Below, piece by piece: positions 9,208 to 19,477 of a stretch of DNA of 64,000 nt (position 1 is the first letter of the stretch; every line of letters starts with the position of its first letter). The stretch spans positions 496,001 to 560,000 of the forward strand of contig NZ_JAIMID010000001.1 in the NCBI RefSeq assembly GCF_019966535.1, read 5' to 3'. Made by a program: the position numbers and the translations under genes. Source of the stretch: Mesobacterium pallidum. Its GTDB lineage: Bacteria; Pseudomonadota; Alphaproteobacteria; Rhodobacterales; Rhodobacteraceae. Under the pieces are notes generated by a model. That model was not told where the DNA came from. It searched no databases and saw nothing but the letters and a program-made list of their open reading frames with translations.

Positions 9208-9906
9208 TTATGCGCCCAACGTTTCGGCAAAGAGGGACAGCATAGCGTCCCAGCTGCGTCGGTCGGCGGCTTCCGCATAGGCCATGCCGGGGGCATTGGC
9301 CCCGGGGTTGGTAAAGGCATGGCCGGTGTGGCCATGGGCCAGGATCTGCCAGTCGTCGCAATGTTCGGTCAGCTCCTGCGCCAGCGCGACCGTGGCGTCG
9401 GGCGGGCAGAGCGGATCCTCCCAGCCGTGGCAGATCAGCAGCGCGGGCGCCATCTTGCGGCTGCCCGAGGGCGGGGCATCGTAGACGCCGTGCATCGACA
9501 CGCCGGCGCGGAAATCGGCGCCCGAGCGGGCGAGGTCCAACACCGCCTTGCCGCCGAAGCAGTAGCCCATGGCGGCCATGCGGCCGGCGTCGACCCGGGG
9601 GATGGCAGCCAGCGCGGCGAGGGCGGCAGTCATGCGGGTCGCCAGAGTCGCCCGGTCCGCCTGCAGCTTGGCCATTAGCGCACCGGCCTCCTCGCGCGTG
9701 GTGGCGAGCGTGCCGTGGCCGTAGTAATCGACCCCCAGCGCCACGTAGCCAAGCGCCGCCAACCGGTCGCAGGTGGCGCGTTCGCTGTCCGACAGGCCCG
9801 AGAAGGCCGGGGTCACAAGCACGCCGGCGGCTGGCCCGTCGCCGCCCGGCAGGGCGAGGTAGCCGTGGCAGGGGGTTCCGTCGGCGTCGTAGATATGCTC
9901 TGGCAT
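9208..9906 (-). CDS. dienelactone-hydrolase-family alpha/beta hydrolase
   Basis: 232 residues. The nucleophile elbow GYCFGGK (cysteine nucleophile as in carboxymethylenebutenolidase), an acid-loop region HGWEDPLCPP and the late histidine motif HGHTGHAF are visible in the expected order. Family enzymes hydrolyse dienelactones or other esters in the cytosol; the true substrate is unknown. The start ATG 9904-9906 gives MPEHIYDADGTPCHGYLALP, the normal family start. It is transcribed divergently from the LysE gene, 62 bases away. Confidence 0.85.
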   Translation of the reverse strand: MPEHIYDADGTPCHGYLALPGGDGPAAGVLVTPAFSGLSDSERATCDRLAALGYVALGVDYYGHGTLATTREEAGALMAKLQADRATLATRMTAALAALAAIPRVDAGRMAAMGYCFGGKAVLDLARSGADFRAGVSMHGVYDAPPSGSRKMAPALLICHGWEDPLCPPDATVALAQELTEHCDDWQILAHGHTGHAFTNPGANAPGMAYAEAADRRSWDAMLSLFAETLGA

Positions 9907-9968
9907 GAGGGCTCCTGTCGTTGCTGCGCGCAGGGTGGAACGGGGCCGGGCAAAAGGGAAGGGCAGAC

Positions 9969-10565
9969 ATGCTGCAATCGGCGGTCGCGGGGTTTTCGCT
10001 GGGATTTTCGTTGATCCTGGCCATCGGGGCGCAGAATGCCTTTGTCCTGCGGGCGGGGCTGCGGCGGGCGCATGTCTTTGCCATCTGCCTGACCTGCGCG
10101 CTGTCCGACGCGGTGCTGATCGCCGCCGGGGTGGCGGGGTTCGGCGCGCTGGCAACGGCGGTGCCGGGGTTGGAATGGGGCATGCGCCTGTTCGGCGCGG
10201 CGTTCCTGTTCTGGTACGGCGCGCGGGCCTTTCTTGCCGCCTGGCGGGGCGGCGCCGCGCTCGAGGCAGAGGGCCAGGTGGGCAGCCTGCGCGCGGCGCT
10301 GCTGACCTGCCTCGCGCTGACCTGGCTGAACCCGCATGTCTACCTCGATACCGTCGTGCTGCTGGGCTCGATCGCAGCGCAGGCCAGCTCGCGGCCCGCG
10401 TTTGCCGCGGGGGCCATGACAGCGAGTTTCGTGTTCTTCTTCTCGCTCGGCTACGGGGCGCGCCTGCTGGCGCCGCTGTTCGCACGGCCGGTGGCCTGGC
10501 GGCTGCTTGACGCGCTGGTGGGCGCGGTCATGTGGGCGATCGGCCTCGGCCTGCTCCTGCACTAG
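9969..10565 (+). CDS. LysE/ArgO-family amino-acid exporter
   Basis: 198 residues with about six membrane segments. The N-terminus (GFSLGFSLILAIGAQNAFVLRAGLRR) and the LTWLNPHVYLDT motif near residue 120 are characteristic of LysE/ArgO exporters of basic amino acids. ATG 9969 was chosen because the family signature starts within 10 residues; an earlier in-frame start (9921) adds an unrelated tail. No lysG/argP-type regulator gene is adjacent. Confidence 0.87.
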   Translation: MLQSAVAGFSLGFSLILAIGAQNAFVLRAGLRRAHVFAICLTCALSDAVLIAAGVAGFGALATAVPGLEWGMRLFGAAFLFWYGARAFLAAWRGGAALEAEGQVGSLRAALLTCLALTWLNPHVYLDTVVLLGSIAAQASSRPAFAAGAMTASFVFFFSLGYGARLLAPLFARPVAWRLLDALVGAVMWAIGLGLLLH

Positions 10566-10641
10566 GCCCGCGCCTTCCGCCCGTCGGAACTTCCGCGCGC
10601 CGTGCCTTGCGGCGGGCCGAAAAATCCGCTTTGACGGGGGC

Positions 10642-11547
10642 ATGCAGGATGAACCTCACAGCGACCCCGTGCGGGGCATCTTCTGGATGGCCGTCACGGG
10701 TCTGTTGTTCGTGGCCGTCACGGCGCTGGTCAAATGGCTTGGCACCGACATCCCCGCGACCGAAGCGGCCTTCCTGCGCTATGCCATCGGCATGGTCTTC
10801 ATGATCCCCGTCGTGCCGGTGGTGATCCGCGCGCAGCTCACGCGCAGGCAATGGGGGCTGTTCCTGACGCGCGGCGTGACGCATACGGCGGGGGTGGCGC
10901 TGTGGTTCTTCGCCATGGCGACCATCCCGATCGCGGACGTAACGGCGATGAACTACATGTCGCCGATCTACGTTGCCATCGGCGCGGCGCTGTTTCTTGG
11001 CGAACGCATGGCGCTGCGCCGCATCCTTGCCGTCGTGGCGGCCATCGTGGGCATGCTGGTGATCCTGCGCCCTGGCTCGGGCGCGATGGGGGCGGGGCAC
11101 CTGGCGATGCTGTTTGCCGCCCTGGTCTTCGGCTGTTCCTACCTGATCGCCAAGGTCATGGCGGACGAGACCGACCCCCGCGTCGTGCTCTTCATGCTTT
11201 CGACCTGGGTGACGGTGGGCCTTGCGCCGCTGGCGATCATGAACTGGGTGACGCCGAGCTGGTCGCAGATCGGTACGCTATCGATCGTCGCGGTCCTCGC
11301 GACCACGGCCCATTTCACAATGACGCTGGCCTTCCGCGCGGCGCCGATCACCGTGACCCAGCCGGTGAGCTTCCTGCAACTGGTCTGGGCGGTGCTCATC
11401 GGCGCGCTGGTCTTCGGCGAAGGGGTCGACCCCTACGTGGTCACCGGCGGGCTGATCATCGTCGGCTCGGTCATCTTCCTGACCTGGCGCGAGGCGGTCC
11501 TCAAGCGCCGCGCCATCACGCCGCCGGTCAACGCCACCAAGTTCTGA
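10642..11547 (+). CDS. DMT-superfamily (EamA) transporter
   Basis: 301 residues with ten hydrophobic segments in two EamA repeats. The first includes FLRYAIGMVFMIPVVPVV and the second PVSFLQLVWAVLIGALVFGEG. It starts at ATG 10642 with a short charged leader (MQDEPHSDPVRG). Function: inner-membrane transport of an unidentified small molecule. It is followed by a repeat-filled gap. Confidence 0.85.
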   Translation: MQDEPHSDPVRGIFWMAVTGLLFVAVTALVKWLGTDIPATEAAFLRYAIGMVFMIPVVPVVIRAQLTRRQWGLFLTRGVTHTAGVALWFFAMATIPIADVTAMNYMSPIYVAIGAALFLGERMALRRILAVVAAIVGMLVILRPGSGAMGAGHLAMLFAALVFGCSYLIAKVMADETDPRVVLFMLSTWVTVGLAPLAIMNWVTPSWSQIGTLSIVAVLATTAHFTMTLAFRAAPITVTQPVSFLQLVWAVLIGALVFGEGVDPYVVTGGLIIVGSVIFLTWREAVLKRRAITPPVNATKF

Positions 11548-11599
11548 CCCGCACGAGGTCCGCAAGCTTCTCCCGTGGGGCTGCCGCCATGCCAAGGGT

Positions 11600-11910
11600 G
11601 CCTTCGGCGAGAGTATTTGCGGAAAAGTGAAACAAGGCGCGCCCGATGCAGGGCGGCGCGCTCTGCGACCGTCCCGGGCCGGGCAGCGCCGGGGCTGTCG
11701 AGAGACCATGATCCCCGCGCGAGGCCAGCGGCGCGCCCGATCCGCCCTTCATTGTGCCCCTGAACTCCGGGAAGTGTGAGGGGCTGGCCCCTCACTCCCT
11801 GCCTTTCCTGCCTGCGCAGGCGCTACGATCCGCGCGCCGGATCCCCCTTCATCTTGCCGATAAACTCCGGGGGAGTCCGCCCATGGCGGACGGGGGCAGC
11901 GCCCCCATGC
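11600..11910. repeat. interspersed intergenic repeat cluster 2 (A+, B-, B-)
   Basis: The gap 11548-11921 has no gene. It contains a plus A unit at 11600-11632 (core GAGAGTATTTGCGGAAAAGT). Two reversed B units follow, one at 11740-11798 ending in the hairpin GAGGGGCTGGCCCCTC and one at 11838-11910 ending in GGGGGCAGCGCCCCC. Confidence 0.7.
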
Positions 11911-11921
11911 CCGGCCGGCCG

Positions 11922-12686
11922 TCAGATCTCCGCGTCGAGAAACGCGCGCACCGCCGCCTCGAACTCGCGCGGCTTCTCGGCGTGCAGCCAGTGCCCCGCG
12001 CCGGTCAGCTTGGCAAAGCGCGCGTGGGGGAACAGCTCTCGGATCCGCCCCCGGTGCTCGGGCTTGACGTAATCGCTCTCGGCCCCCGACAGGAACAGCG
12101 TGGGCCCGTCGAACCGGCCGTGGATCTCGGGAAAGCCGACGGTCTTGTCCATCTCGGCTTCCAGCACGTCGAGGTTCAGCTTCCAGCGTTTCCCGGCCAC
12201 GTCCAGCGACTGGGTGAAAAAGCTCTGCAAGGCGGGCTCGGGCACCAACGCCTTCAACTGCTCGACCGCGTCCGAGCGGCGCTCGACCTGACCGAGGTCT
12301 ACCGCCCTCATCGCGTGGATATAGCGGGTCTGGTCATGCTCATAGGCCACCGGCGCGATATCAGCCACCACGAGGCGCCGCACCAGCGCGGGCCGGGTCA
12401 CGGCCATGACCATCGCCGCCTTGCCGCCCATGGAATGGCCCAAGAGGTCGACGGGGCGCCCGAGGCTTTCGCAGACCTCGGCGATATCGCCGGCCATGTC
12501 CTCGTATCCGTGCCGGTCCGAGCGCGGCGAATCGCCATGGTTGCGCTGGTCGACCGCCACCACGAGGCCGCGATCGGACAGGCGCTTGGCGATCACGCCC
12601 CAGTTGCGGGCCGACCCGTACAGGCCGTGGACGATGACGAGCGGCGGCGCCCCGGTCTCGGCGCCATGAGTGAGCATGTTCAACAT
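11922..12686 (-). CDS. alpha/beta hydrolase (YbfF-like esterase)
   Basis: 254 residues. It has the oxyanion region HGLYGSARNW near residue 18, the nucleophile motif GHSMGGKAA near residue 90, an acid in a LFLSGAESDYV context, and the late histidine GAGHWLHAEKP near residue 231. This is the pattern of small cytosolic esterases such as YbfF. Natural substrate unknown. The start ATG 12684-12686 was preferred over upstream frame extension because HGLYGS then lies at the expected distance. Confidence 0.85.
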   Translation of the reverse strand: MLNMLTHGAETGAPPLVIVHGLYGSARNWGVIAKRLSDRGLVVAVDQRNHGDSPRSDRHGYEDMAGDIAEVCESLGRPVDLLGHSMGGKAAMVMAVTRPALVRRLVVADIAPVAYEHDQTRYIHAMRAVDLGQVERRSDAVEQLKALVPEPALQSFFTQSLDVAGKRWKLNLDVLEAEMDKTVGFPEIHGRFDGPTLFLSGAESDYVKPEHRGRIRELFPHARFAKLTGAGHWLHAEKPREFEAAVRAFLDAEI

Positions 12687-12784
12687 GGGCCCGGGTTTAG
12701 GACGCAACGCGGGGCAAGGGAACCGCAGATTTCGGCCACGCAGGGGCTTTTGCGGCCGCACGGGCTGCGCTAGACCTCGGTTCC

Positions 12785-13159
12785 ATGATCGACCCACAGG
12801 ACCTTTCGGGCAAGCTGGCCCAGCTCGACACGCTGCTGTCGCAGAAACTTGGCCTGCGCCGGGGCCCGCTGGACCGGCGGGCCGCGCGGGCGGGCCGCAG
12901 GCTGCCGCGTGCCGTGCGCCGCGACATCACCTATCTCGGGCAGGCCGGGCGGTTGGCGGGGCACCCGGTGCTCTCGGCCCGGTTCGCCCCGCATGAGGTC
13001 GCGGCTGCCCATGCCCGGGCCGTCGCGCGGCTCGAATCGATCGACGTGGCCGACCGGCGCAAGGGGGCGCTCTTGTCCTTCCTCGCCGTGGTCTCGGTCA
13101 ACCTGTTCGTGCTGATCCTTCTGGTGCTGGGACTGCTGCGCTGGCGCGGGCTGGTCTGA
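12785..13159 (+). CDS. small single-span membrane protein, unknown function
   Basis: 124 residues, not recognised. The N-terminal two thirds are basic and soluble-looking (runs of Arg around residues 25-45). The C-terminus has one clear membrane helix at about 95-118 (LLSFLAVVSVNLFVLILLVLGLL), then RWRGLV. Codon use is like its neighbours. Its last 62 bases overlap the 3' end of the opposing DUF817 gene. It may be a tail-anchored-like inner-membrane protein; no function is proposed. Confidence 0.6.
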   Translation: MIDPQDLSGKLAQLDTLLSQKLGLRRGPLDRRAARAGRRLPRAVRRDITYLGQAGRLAGHPVLSARFAPHEVAAAHARAVARLESIDVADRRKGALLSFLAVVSVNLFVLILLVLGLLRWRGLV

Positions 13160-13997
13160 ACGGACTCGGCTGCGTCGCATCGCGAAAGACCACCAGTACG
13201 GTCGTGAAGCTGACGTACAGTAGCAGGTACCACGACCCCATTTTGCCAAGGCTCACCCATTCCCATGGCTGCTGGCCCGCGTAGACCCAGGTGCGGGTGT
13301 GGGTGCCGATGTTCTCGGCCAGCCACAGGAACCCCGAGGACAGGGCCGCCGCCAGCGGCAGGGGCATCCAGTAATACCCCTGTCCGCCCCGGAACCAGAC
13401 CCGCGTGCGGCCGTAGAGCAGCACCGTGGCGGCAAAAAGTGACAGCCGGATGTCGGGCAGGAAATGATGCGCGAAGAAGTTCACGTAGATCAGCGTGGCC
13501 AGAAAAAGGCTGGCCCAGAACGGCGGGAAGGGTGCGAACCGCATGTCGAAGATGCGGATGACCCGCGCCATGTAGCTGCCGACGCTGGCATACATGAAGC
13601 CCGAGAACAGCGGCACGCCGGCGAGTTTCAGCAGCCCCGGCTCGGGGTAGGCCCAGGACCCGGCCTGGATCTTGAAGATCTCCATCGCGGTGCCGGTCAG
13701 GTGAAACAGAAAGACCACCTTGACCTCGCGCCAGCTTTCCAGCCGCAGCCAGAGAAACAACGCCTGCAGGCCCACCGCGTAGAGCACGAGCGCGTCGTAG
13801 CGCGCCAGCACCCAGTCGTCCTGCCAGATCCGCGCGCTCACGAGGATGCCGATCAGGATCATCCCGCCGAACAGCGCCGCCCAACCCTGTTTGAGAATGA
13901 ACATCACCAGCTCGGCCGCCCAATGCGGCAACAGGCGGCGCATGCCGTCGCCCAGGCGGCGTTCCAGGCGGCGGGTGGGGGTCTGCGGGGCCGTCAC
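13098..13997 (-). CDS. DUF817 integral membrane protein
   Basis: 299 residues with about eight hydrophobic segments and motifs typical of DUF817: FHLTGTAMEIFKIQAGSW, GFMYASVGSYMARV, NFFAHHFLPD and WLAENIGTHTRTWVYAGQ. The function of this family is unknown. The start is GTG 13995-13997; an ATG at codon 19 (MRRLLPHWAAEL) is an alternative. The C-terminal 20 residues or so, which overlap the opposing small gene, are basic and low-complexity, so the functional domain probably ends before the overlap. Confidence 0.82.
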   Translation of the reverse strand: MTAPQTPTRRLERRLGDGMRRLLPHWAAELVMFILKQGWAALFGGMILIGILVSARIWQDDWVLARYDALVLYAVGLQALFLWLRLESWREVKVVFLFHLTGTAMEIFKIQAGSWAYPEPGLLKLAGVPLFSGFMYASVGSYMARVIRIFDMRFAPFPPFWASLFLATLIYVNFFAHHFLPDIRLSLFAATVLLYGRTRVWFRGGQGYYWMPLPLAAALSSGFLWLAENIGTHTRTWVYAGQQPWEWVSLGKMGSWYLLLYVSFTTVLVVFRDATQPSPFRPARASAAVPAPEGSARTG

Positions 13998-14132
13998 GCG
14001 CGGGGATCCGCCGGCCGGGCAGGGCGTCGCCCGCCCTTTCGGGCGGTCTCGGGACGACCCGGGGCGGCCGTGTCCGCCCGCGGATGCGCTTCGGGTCTTA
14101 GGAACTTGGAAACTGTCTTTGCGTTACTCATG

Positions 14133-14151
14133 GAGGGCATTTGACGCCCTC
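14133..14151. promoter_or_regulatory. inverted repeat in DUF817/tetR divergent region
   Basis: GAGGGC at 14133-14138 and GCCCTC at 14146-14151, with a 7-base centre, lie between the divergent DUF817 and TetR genes. TetR-type proteins commonly bind such palindromes near their own promoter, so this is a candidate operator. It could equally be a chance GC palindrome. Confidence 0.25.
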
Positions 14152-14233
14152 GGGCCGGGCCTGTCCAGAACGCGGCTTCTGGCCGGGCGGAAGGACGGGA
14201 AAAAGGCAAGCAAGGCGAAAGGGATGGCCGGTC

Positions 14234-14854
14234 GTGGACCATGACTGGAAGGCGATGTCCCATGTCGGGACCGAGGCGCGGCGCGCGCGGCTCAGGGCGG
14301 ATCTGGTCAGGATCGCGTCGCGCAAGATCGCATCGGACGGGGCCCAGTCCCTGCGCGCGCGCGATCTCGCGGCCGAGGCGGGTTGCGCCGTCGGCACGCT
14401 CTACAACGTTTTTCCCGACATGGCCGCGCTGGTGCTCGAGGTGAACGGACGCACCTTCGCCACCCTGGGGATGAGCGTCACGGCCGCCACGGCCGGGGCG
14501 GGCAAGGCGGGGCCTGCGGCGCGGCTGTCGATGATGGCACATGCCTATTTCCAGTTCGCTGTCCGGCAACGGCACCTCTGGAACGCGCTCTTTGCCGCGA
14601 AGATGCCCGAAAGCGGCATCCCGCGATGGTACCGCCGCTCGATGGAGGGGCTGTTGTCGCAGATCGCCGCGCCCCTGGCCGAGATTCACCCCGACCGCTC
14701 CCCCCGCCAGCTGCGCGCCCTGACCCGGGCGCTGTTCTACGCCGTCCACGGCATCGTCGAGGCGGGCATCCGCGGCTCGGGCGGGGCGCTGACCACCGGG
14801 CAGATCGAGGAGATGATCTCTCTCACAGTGCGCCAATTCGCGGCGAAACGCTGA
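14234..14854 (+). CDS. TetR-family transcriptional regulator
   Basis: 206 residues from GTG 14234. The N-terminal helix-turn-helix is clear at about residues 15-62 (IASRKIASDGAQSLRARDLA, then AGCAVGTLYNVFPDM), followed by an all-helical ligand/dimer domain including WNALFAAKMPESG. GTG 14234 has an AAAGGGAT ribosome site 8 bases upstream; ATG 14255, seven codons later, is an alternative start. The ligand is unknown. The divergent DUF817 gene is the most likely target besides itself. Confidence 0.83.
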   Translation: MDHDWKAMSHVGTEARRARLRADLVRIASRKIASDGAQSLRARDLAAEAGCAVGTLYNVFPDMAALVLEVNGRTFATLGMSVTAATAGAGKAGPAARLSMMAHAYFQFAVRQRHLWNALFAAKMPESGIPRWYRRSMEGLLSQIAAPLAEIHPDRSPRQLRALTRALFYAVHGIVEAGIRGSGGALTTGQIEEMISLTVRQFAAKR

Positions 14855-14960
14855 GCGTGAGGGCCGGCATCCCGGGGCGGTTGCTCGCCACGCGGACCAA
14901 TGGCGCGGCCATGCCCCCCGGGGCTCACTTGGGACGACGACGGTGGACCAAGGCGCCCCC

Positions 14961-15251
14961 GCCTTTCATCTTTCTCCAAATATGCCCGCCGGAGGCGATC
15001 CTGCTTTCTCCACTCCGCGCGCTCGTATGGTCATCACGGGCCTCCCTGCTTTCATTATTCCCAAAATACTCCCGCCGGAGGCTGTCCTGACGTAGCCTCT
15101 GGTCGTCTGGCGTCGGAGTAAGGGGCCAGCCCCTTGCGCCGCAGGCGCGGCAACAGGATGTCGAGGGGCTCTGCCCCTCGGGCTCCCCGGAGTTTAGAGG
15201 CACAATGAAGGGGGATCGGATCTTAATTGTGCCTGAATACTCCGCCGGAGG
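14961..15251. repeat. interspersed intergenic repeat cluster 3 (A-, A-, B+, A-)
   Basis: The gap 14855-15344 has no gene. Reversed A units lie at 14961-14996 and 15049-15083 (core AATACTCCCGCCGGAGGC). Palindromes AGGGGCCAGCCCCT (15121-15134) and GAGGGGCTCTGCCCCTC follow. A plus B unit lies at 15186-15215 and a further reversed A-like unit at 15226-15251. CACAAT (about 15201) and ATTGTG (about 15226) pair around the B unit. Confidence 0.7.
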
Positions 15252-15288
15252 CCTCGGTACCGAGGGCGCGGATGTTCCAGGAGTGGAT

Positions 15289-15324
15289 GAAAAAAAGGCC
15301 CGGCGCGCGGGGCGTCGGGCCTTT
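15289..15324 (-). terminator. Rho-independent terminator of glyA
   Basis: On the minus strand, AAAGGCCCGACGC pairs with GCGCCGGGCCTTT and is followed by a run of T's. It lies 20 bases after the glyA stop and is a strong terminator. Confidence 0.85.
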
Positions 15325-15344
15325 CGTCCAAAACGGTGAACCGA

Positions 15345-16643
<1,299 letters not shown>

Positions 16644-16773
16644 GGGCGGTCTCCCGTGTGGCGCGCGTTGAGTTGGGCGGGGTTTACCGCAACCCTGCGC
16701 GGGCGCAAAGACCCATATGCGGCATTCGGCGGATCGGCCGCGGCAAAGCTGGTGCCCGGCGGAAACTTGTGCT

Positions 16774-16786
16774 TGTTTCGGAAACA
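16774..16786. promoter_or_regulatory. palindrome in the glyA/nadK divergent promoter region
   Basis: TGTTTC-G-GAAACA is a perfect 13-base palindrome, less GC-rich than its surroundings, between the divergent glyA and NAD-kinase genes. It is a candidate operator for an unidentified regulator. Confidence 0.3.
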
Positions 16787-16819
16787 GGCGGGGCAGGCAG
16801 GAAACGGGGACCTGGGGCA

Positions 16820-17587
16820 ATGATCGACGAGGTGCGCATCGCGTTCACCGCCAGCGAGGGCGATCTGGCGCAGGCTGCGCGCGAACGCCTGGCGGCGCGC
16901 TACGGCGATGTGCCGATGACCGAGGCCGAGGTGATCGTGGCCTTGGGCGGCGACGGGTTCATGCTGCAGACGCTGCATGGCACGCAGGCGCTGGACGTGC
17001 CGGTCTACGGCATGAACCGCGGCACGGTCGGCTTCCTGATGAACAGCTACGCCGAGGACGACCTGCCCGCGCGTCTGGCCGCGGCCGAGGAGACGGTGAT
17101 CAACCCGCTGGCCATGACCGCACTCGGCGTGGACGGAGAGGTCACCCGCGCGCTGGCGATCAACGAGGTGTCGCTGCTGCGTGCCGGGCCCCAGGCGGCC
17201 AAGCTGCGGATCAGCGTCGACGGCCGCGTGCGGCTGGAAGAGCTGGTCTGCGACGGCGCACTTGTGGCGACGCCGGCGGGATCGACCGCGTACAACTACT
17301 CGTCCCACGGGCCGGTGCTGCCGGTCGGCTCGGACGTGCTGGCGCTGACCGCCATCGCGCCCTTCCGCCCCCGGCGCTGGCGCGGCGCGCTCTTGCGCAA
17401 GACCGCCGAGGTAAAGTTCGAGGTGATGGAGCCGGAAAAGCGCCCGGTCATGGCCGATGCCGATTCCCGCTCGGTCCGCAACGTGGCCGAGGTCACGATC
17501 CGGTCGGAGCCCGAGGTCGCGCATCACCTGCTGTTCGATCCCGGGCACGGGCTGGAGGAGCGGTTGATCCGGGAGCAATTCCTCTGA
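16820..17587 (+). CDS. nadK: NAD kinase
   Basis: 255 residues, short but normal for alphaproteobacterial NAD kinases. It makes NADP+ from NAD+ and ATP (or polyphosphate). The motifs are in order: GGDGFML near residue 45 (a GGDG variant), [10 protein letters not shown], the NE pair in INEVSLLR, and [24 protein letters not shown] 16820 follows a G-rich site, and the conserved beta-strand EVRIAFTAS starts at residue 3. The gene is followed by a repeat-filled gap without a recognisable T-run terminator. Confidence 0.94.
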   Translation: MIDEVRIAFTASEGDLAQAARERLAARYGDVPMTEAEVIVALGGDGFMLQTLHGTQALDVPVYGMNRGTVGFLMNSYAEDDLPARLAAAEETVINPLAMTALGVDGEVTRALAINEVSLLRAGPQAAKLRISVDGRVRLEELVCDGALVATPAGSTAYNYSSHGPVLPVGSDVLALTAIAPFRPRRWRGALLRKTAEVKFEVMEPEKRPVMADADSRSVRNVAEVTIRSEPEVAHHLLFDPGHGLEERLIREQFL

Positions 17588-17611
17588 GGATTGCTCAAGC
17601 CGTCGGGGTGG

Positions 17612-17900
17612 AAGCGAGGGGCGCTGCCCCTCGCGCCGCAGGCGCGGCACAAGCAGGTCAAGGGGCTCTGCCCCTCGCGCCCCCCGGAGTATTTTTTGGA
17701 ATATTGAAAGGGGTTTACAGCGTTCCTGCTTTCACTTTTCTCCAAGTACTCTCGCCGAAGGCTTTCGCGCCGTGGCGCGAAATCATGGGGCAGGAATGAG
17801 GGGCGCTGCCCCTCAAACTCCCCGGCATATTTGCGGAAAGATGAAGGGTAAGAGGGGGCCCTGCTTTCATCTTTCTTCAAATATGCGCGCCGCAGGCATG
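17612..17900. repeat. interspersed intergenic repeat cluster 4 (A+, A-, A+, A-)
   Basis: The 339-base gap between nadK and the amidase is almost wholly repeat. Palindromes GAGGGGCGCTGCCCCTC lie near 17615 and 17798, with AAGGGGCTCTGCCCCT between them. A units alternate in direction: plus at 17683-17710, minus at 17727-17763, plus at 17817-17848, minus at 17861-17896. No gene is seen. Confidence 0.72.
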
Positions 17901-17926
17901 AGGGGCTTGCCCGTCATGCTGCCCGG

Positions 17927-19360
17927 TTAGCCGGCCATGCGCGACCAGAGGCGGGGGGCCATGGGGCCGACGGCCTCTTCGATCGCGATCAGCGCGTCGG
18001 TGACGAGGTCCTCGCGCCAGCGGCGGCCGGCGAGTTGCACGGGGATCGGGACGGGGCCGCGGTCCAGTTCGGCGAGGCCCACGGGGACGATGCCGGCGGG
18101 CAGGCCGAGGAAGTTCATCGCGTAGGACCAGATCGCCGCGCCGAGCACCTCGCGCACGCCCTCGGGCCCTTGGGTGTCGCGGTCGGGGGCAAAGAAGGGC
18201 TGGGGCAGGAAGGGGGTCAGAACCAGCGGATATTCCTGCATGAACAGCGACCATTCGCGCGCGTAATGGGTACGGCGGGCCATGGCGTTCAACAACTCGG
18301 TGCCTTCGAGCGGCGGGAACTCGCGCCAGTACTCGTCGAAGATCGCGTTCAAAGTGTCCGAGCCATGGGTGCGCAGCGTCTCGGCCATGGTGGCGTGCAT
18401 CTCGCCCATCAGCGCGCGGTAGCCGGTGAGGCCGGTTTCTCGGGCCAGCGGCGGCGCGATCTCCTCGACCTCGTAGCCGGCGTCCTCCAGCGCCTTGGCC
18501 GCTGCGTCGAGGGCGCGGTTGACCTCGGGGTGCAGGTCGAACCCGAAGCTGTCACGGCTGAGCGCGACGCGCAGGGGGCCGGCGGGGGCGGGGCCGTTCC
18601 AGGGCAGCGGCACGTGCCACGGATCGCGCGGGTCGGGGCCGATCAACGCGGGCATGGCCGTGTGCAGGTCGCGGGCCGAGCGGGTGATGATCCCCTGCAC
18701 CGACATGTTCTGCGCCAGCATCCCGCGTTCGGCCGTCTGGCTGGGGTTCCAGGCCGGCACGCGGCCAAGGCCCGGCTTGACCGTCACCGCACCATTAGCC
18801 GCCGAGGGAAAGCGCAGAGAGCCGCCGATGTCGTTGCCATGGGCCAGCGCGCCGATGCCGGCCATCACCGCTGATCCGGCCCCGCCGGAGGAGCCGCCGG
18901 GCGAGACATGGTCGCCCCATGGGTTGTGGGTGCGGCCGAACAGCGGGTTGTCGGTGTCGGCGCGAAAGGAAAACTCGGGCGTGTTCGTCCGCCCGATCGG
19001 CACCGCGCCCGCGACCAGCAGGTTGCGCACCACCGGCGCGTCGTCGGGCGCGATCAGGTCCTTCAGTGCCACCACCCCGTTCGAGGTCGCATGCCCCGCC
19101 TGGTCCACGTTGATCTTGATCGTCACCGGCACGCCGTGCAGCGGCCCGGGCGTGCCCCCGGCGGCAACGGCGGCATCGAGCCGTTCGGCCCGCGCCAGCG
19201 CCTCGTCCGCCAGGCTTTCGACCACGGCGTTCAGCCCGGGATTCACCGCCTCCATCCGCGCGAGCGACGCGCGGGTGGCCTCGAGGGCGGAGACCTCGCC
19301 CGAGCGGGTCAGTTGTGCCAGGGCGGTCGCATCGAGTTGCCAGAGGGGGGTGTCGGTCAT
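17927..19360 (-). CDS. amidase-signature-family amidase
   Basis: 477 residues. The Ser-cisSer-Lys triad of the amidase signature family can be placed: Lys in GVPVTIKINVD (near residue 83), cis-Ser in PGGSSGGAGSAV (near 157) and the nucleophile Ser in GNDIGGSLRFPS (near 181). Such enzymes hydrolyse amides in the cytosol; the exact substrate is unknown. It is probably not a GatA subunit, because no gatC/gatB is adjacent. The start ATG 19358-19360 (MTDTPLWQLDATALAQL) matches family starts and has a GGAGACGC-type ribosome site. Confidence 0.88.
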   Translation of the reverse strand: MTDTPLWQLDATALAQLTRSGEVSALEATRASLARMEAVNPGLNAVVESLADEALARAERLDAAVAAGGTPGPLHGVPVTIKINVDQAGHATSNGVVALKDLIAPDDAPVVRNLLVAGAVPIGRTNTPEFSFRADTDNPLFGRTHNPWGDHVSPGGSSGGAGSAVMAGIGALAHGNDIGGSLRFPSAANGAVTVKPGLGRVPAWNPSQTAERGMLAQNMSVQGIITRSARDLHTAMPALIGPDPRDPWHVPLPWNGPAPAGPLRVALSRDSFGFDLHPEVNRALDAAAKALEDAGYEVEEIAPPLARETGLTGYRALMGEMHATMAETLRTHGSDTLNAIFDEYWREFPPLEGTELLNAMARRTHYAREWSLFMQEYPLVLTPFLPQPFFAPDRDTQGPEGVREVLGAAIWSYAMNFLGLPAGIVPVGLAELDRGPVPIPVQLAGRRWREDLVTDALIAIEEAVGPMAPRLWSRMAG

Positions 19361-19477
19361 GGAGCGTCTCCTTTGCGGCAAAGCCTATGCCCGGGCGCGG
19401 GGGATTGCCAAGAGGGGTGGAACCGCCACGGCGCGGCATCCGTTGGTTTGCTGTCCCGCAGATGAAAGGACAAGCCG

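Noticed and set aside
15121..15134. Palindromes GGGGC..GCCCC as terminators
   Set aside because: They accompany the intergenic repeat units in both directions, far from many gene ends, and lack T-runs. Listed with the repeats instead.
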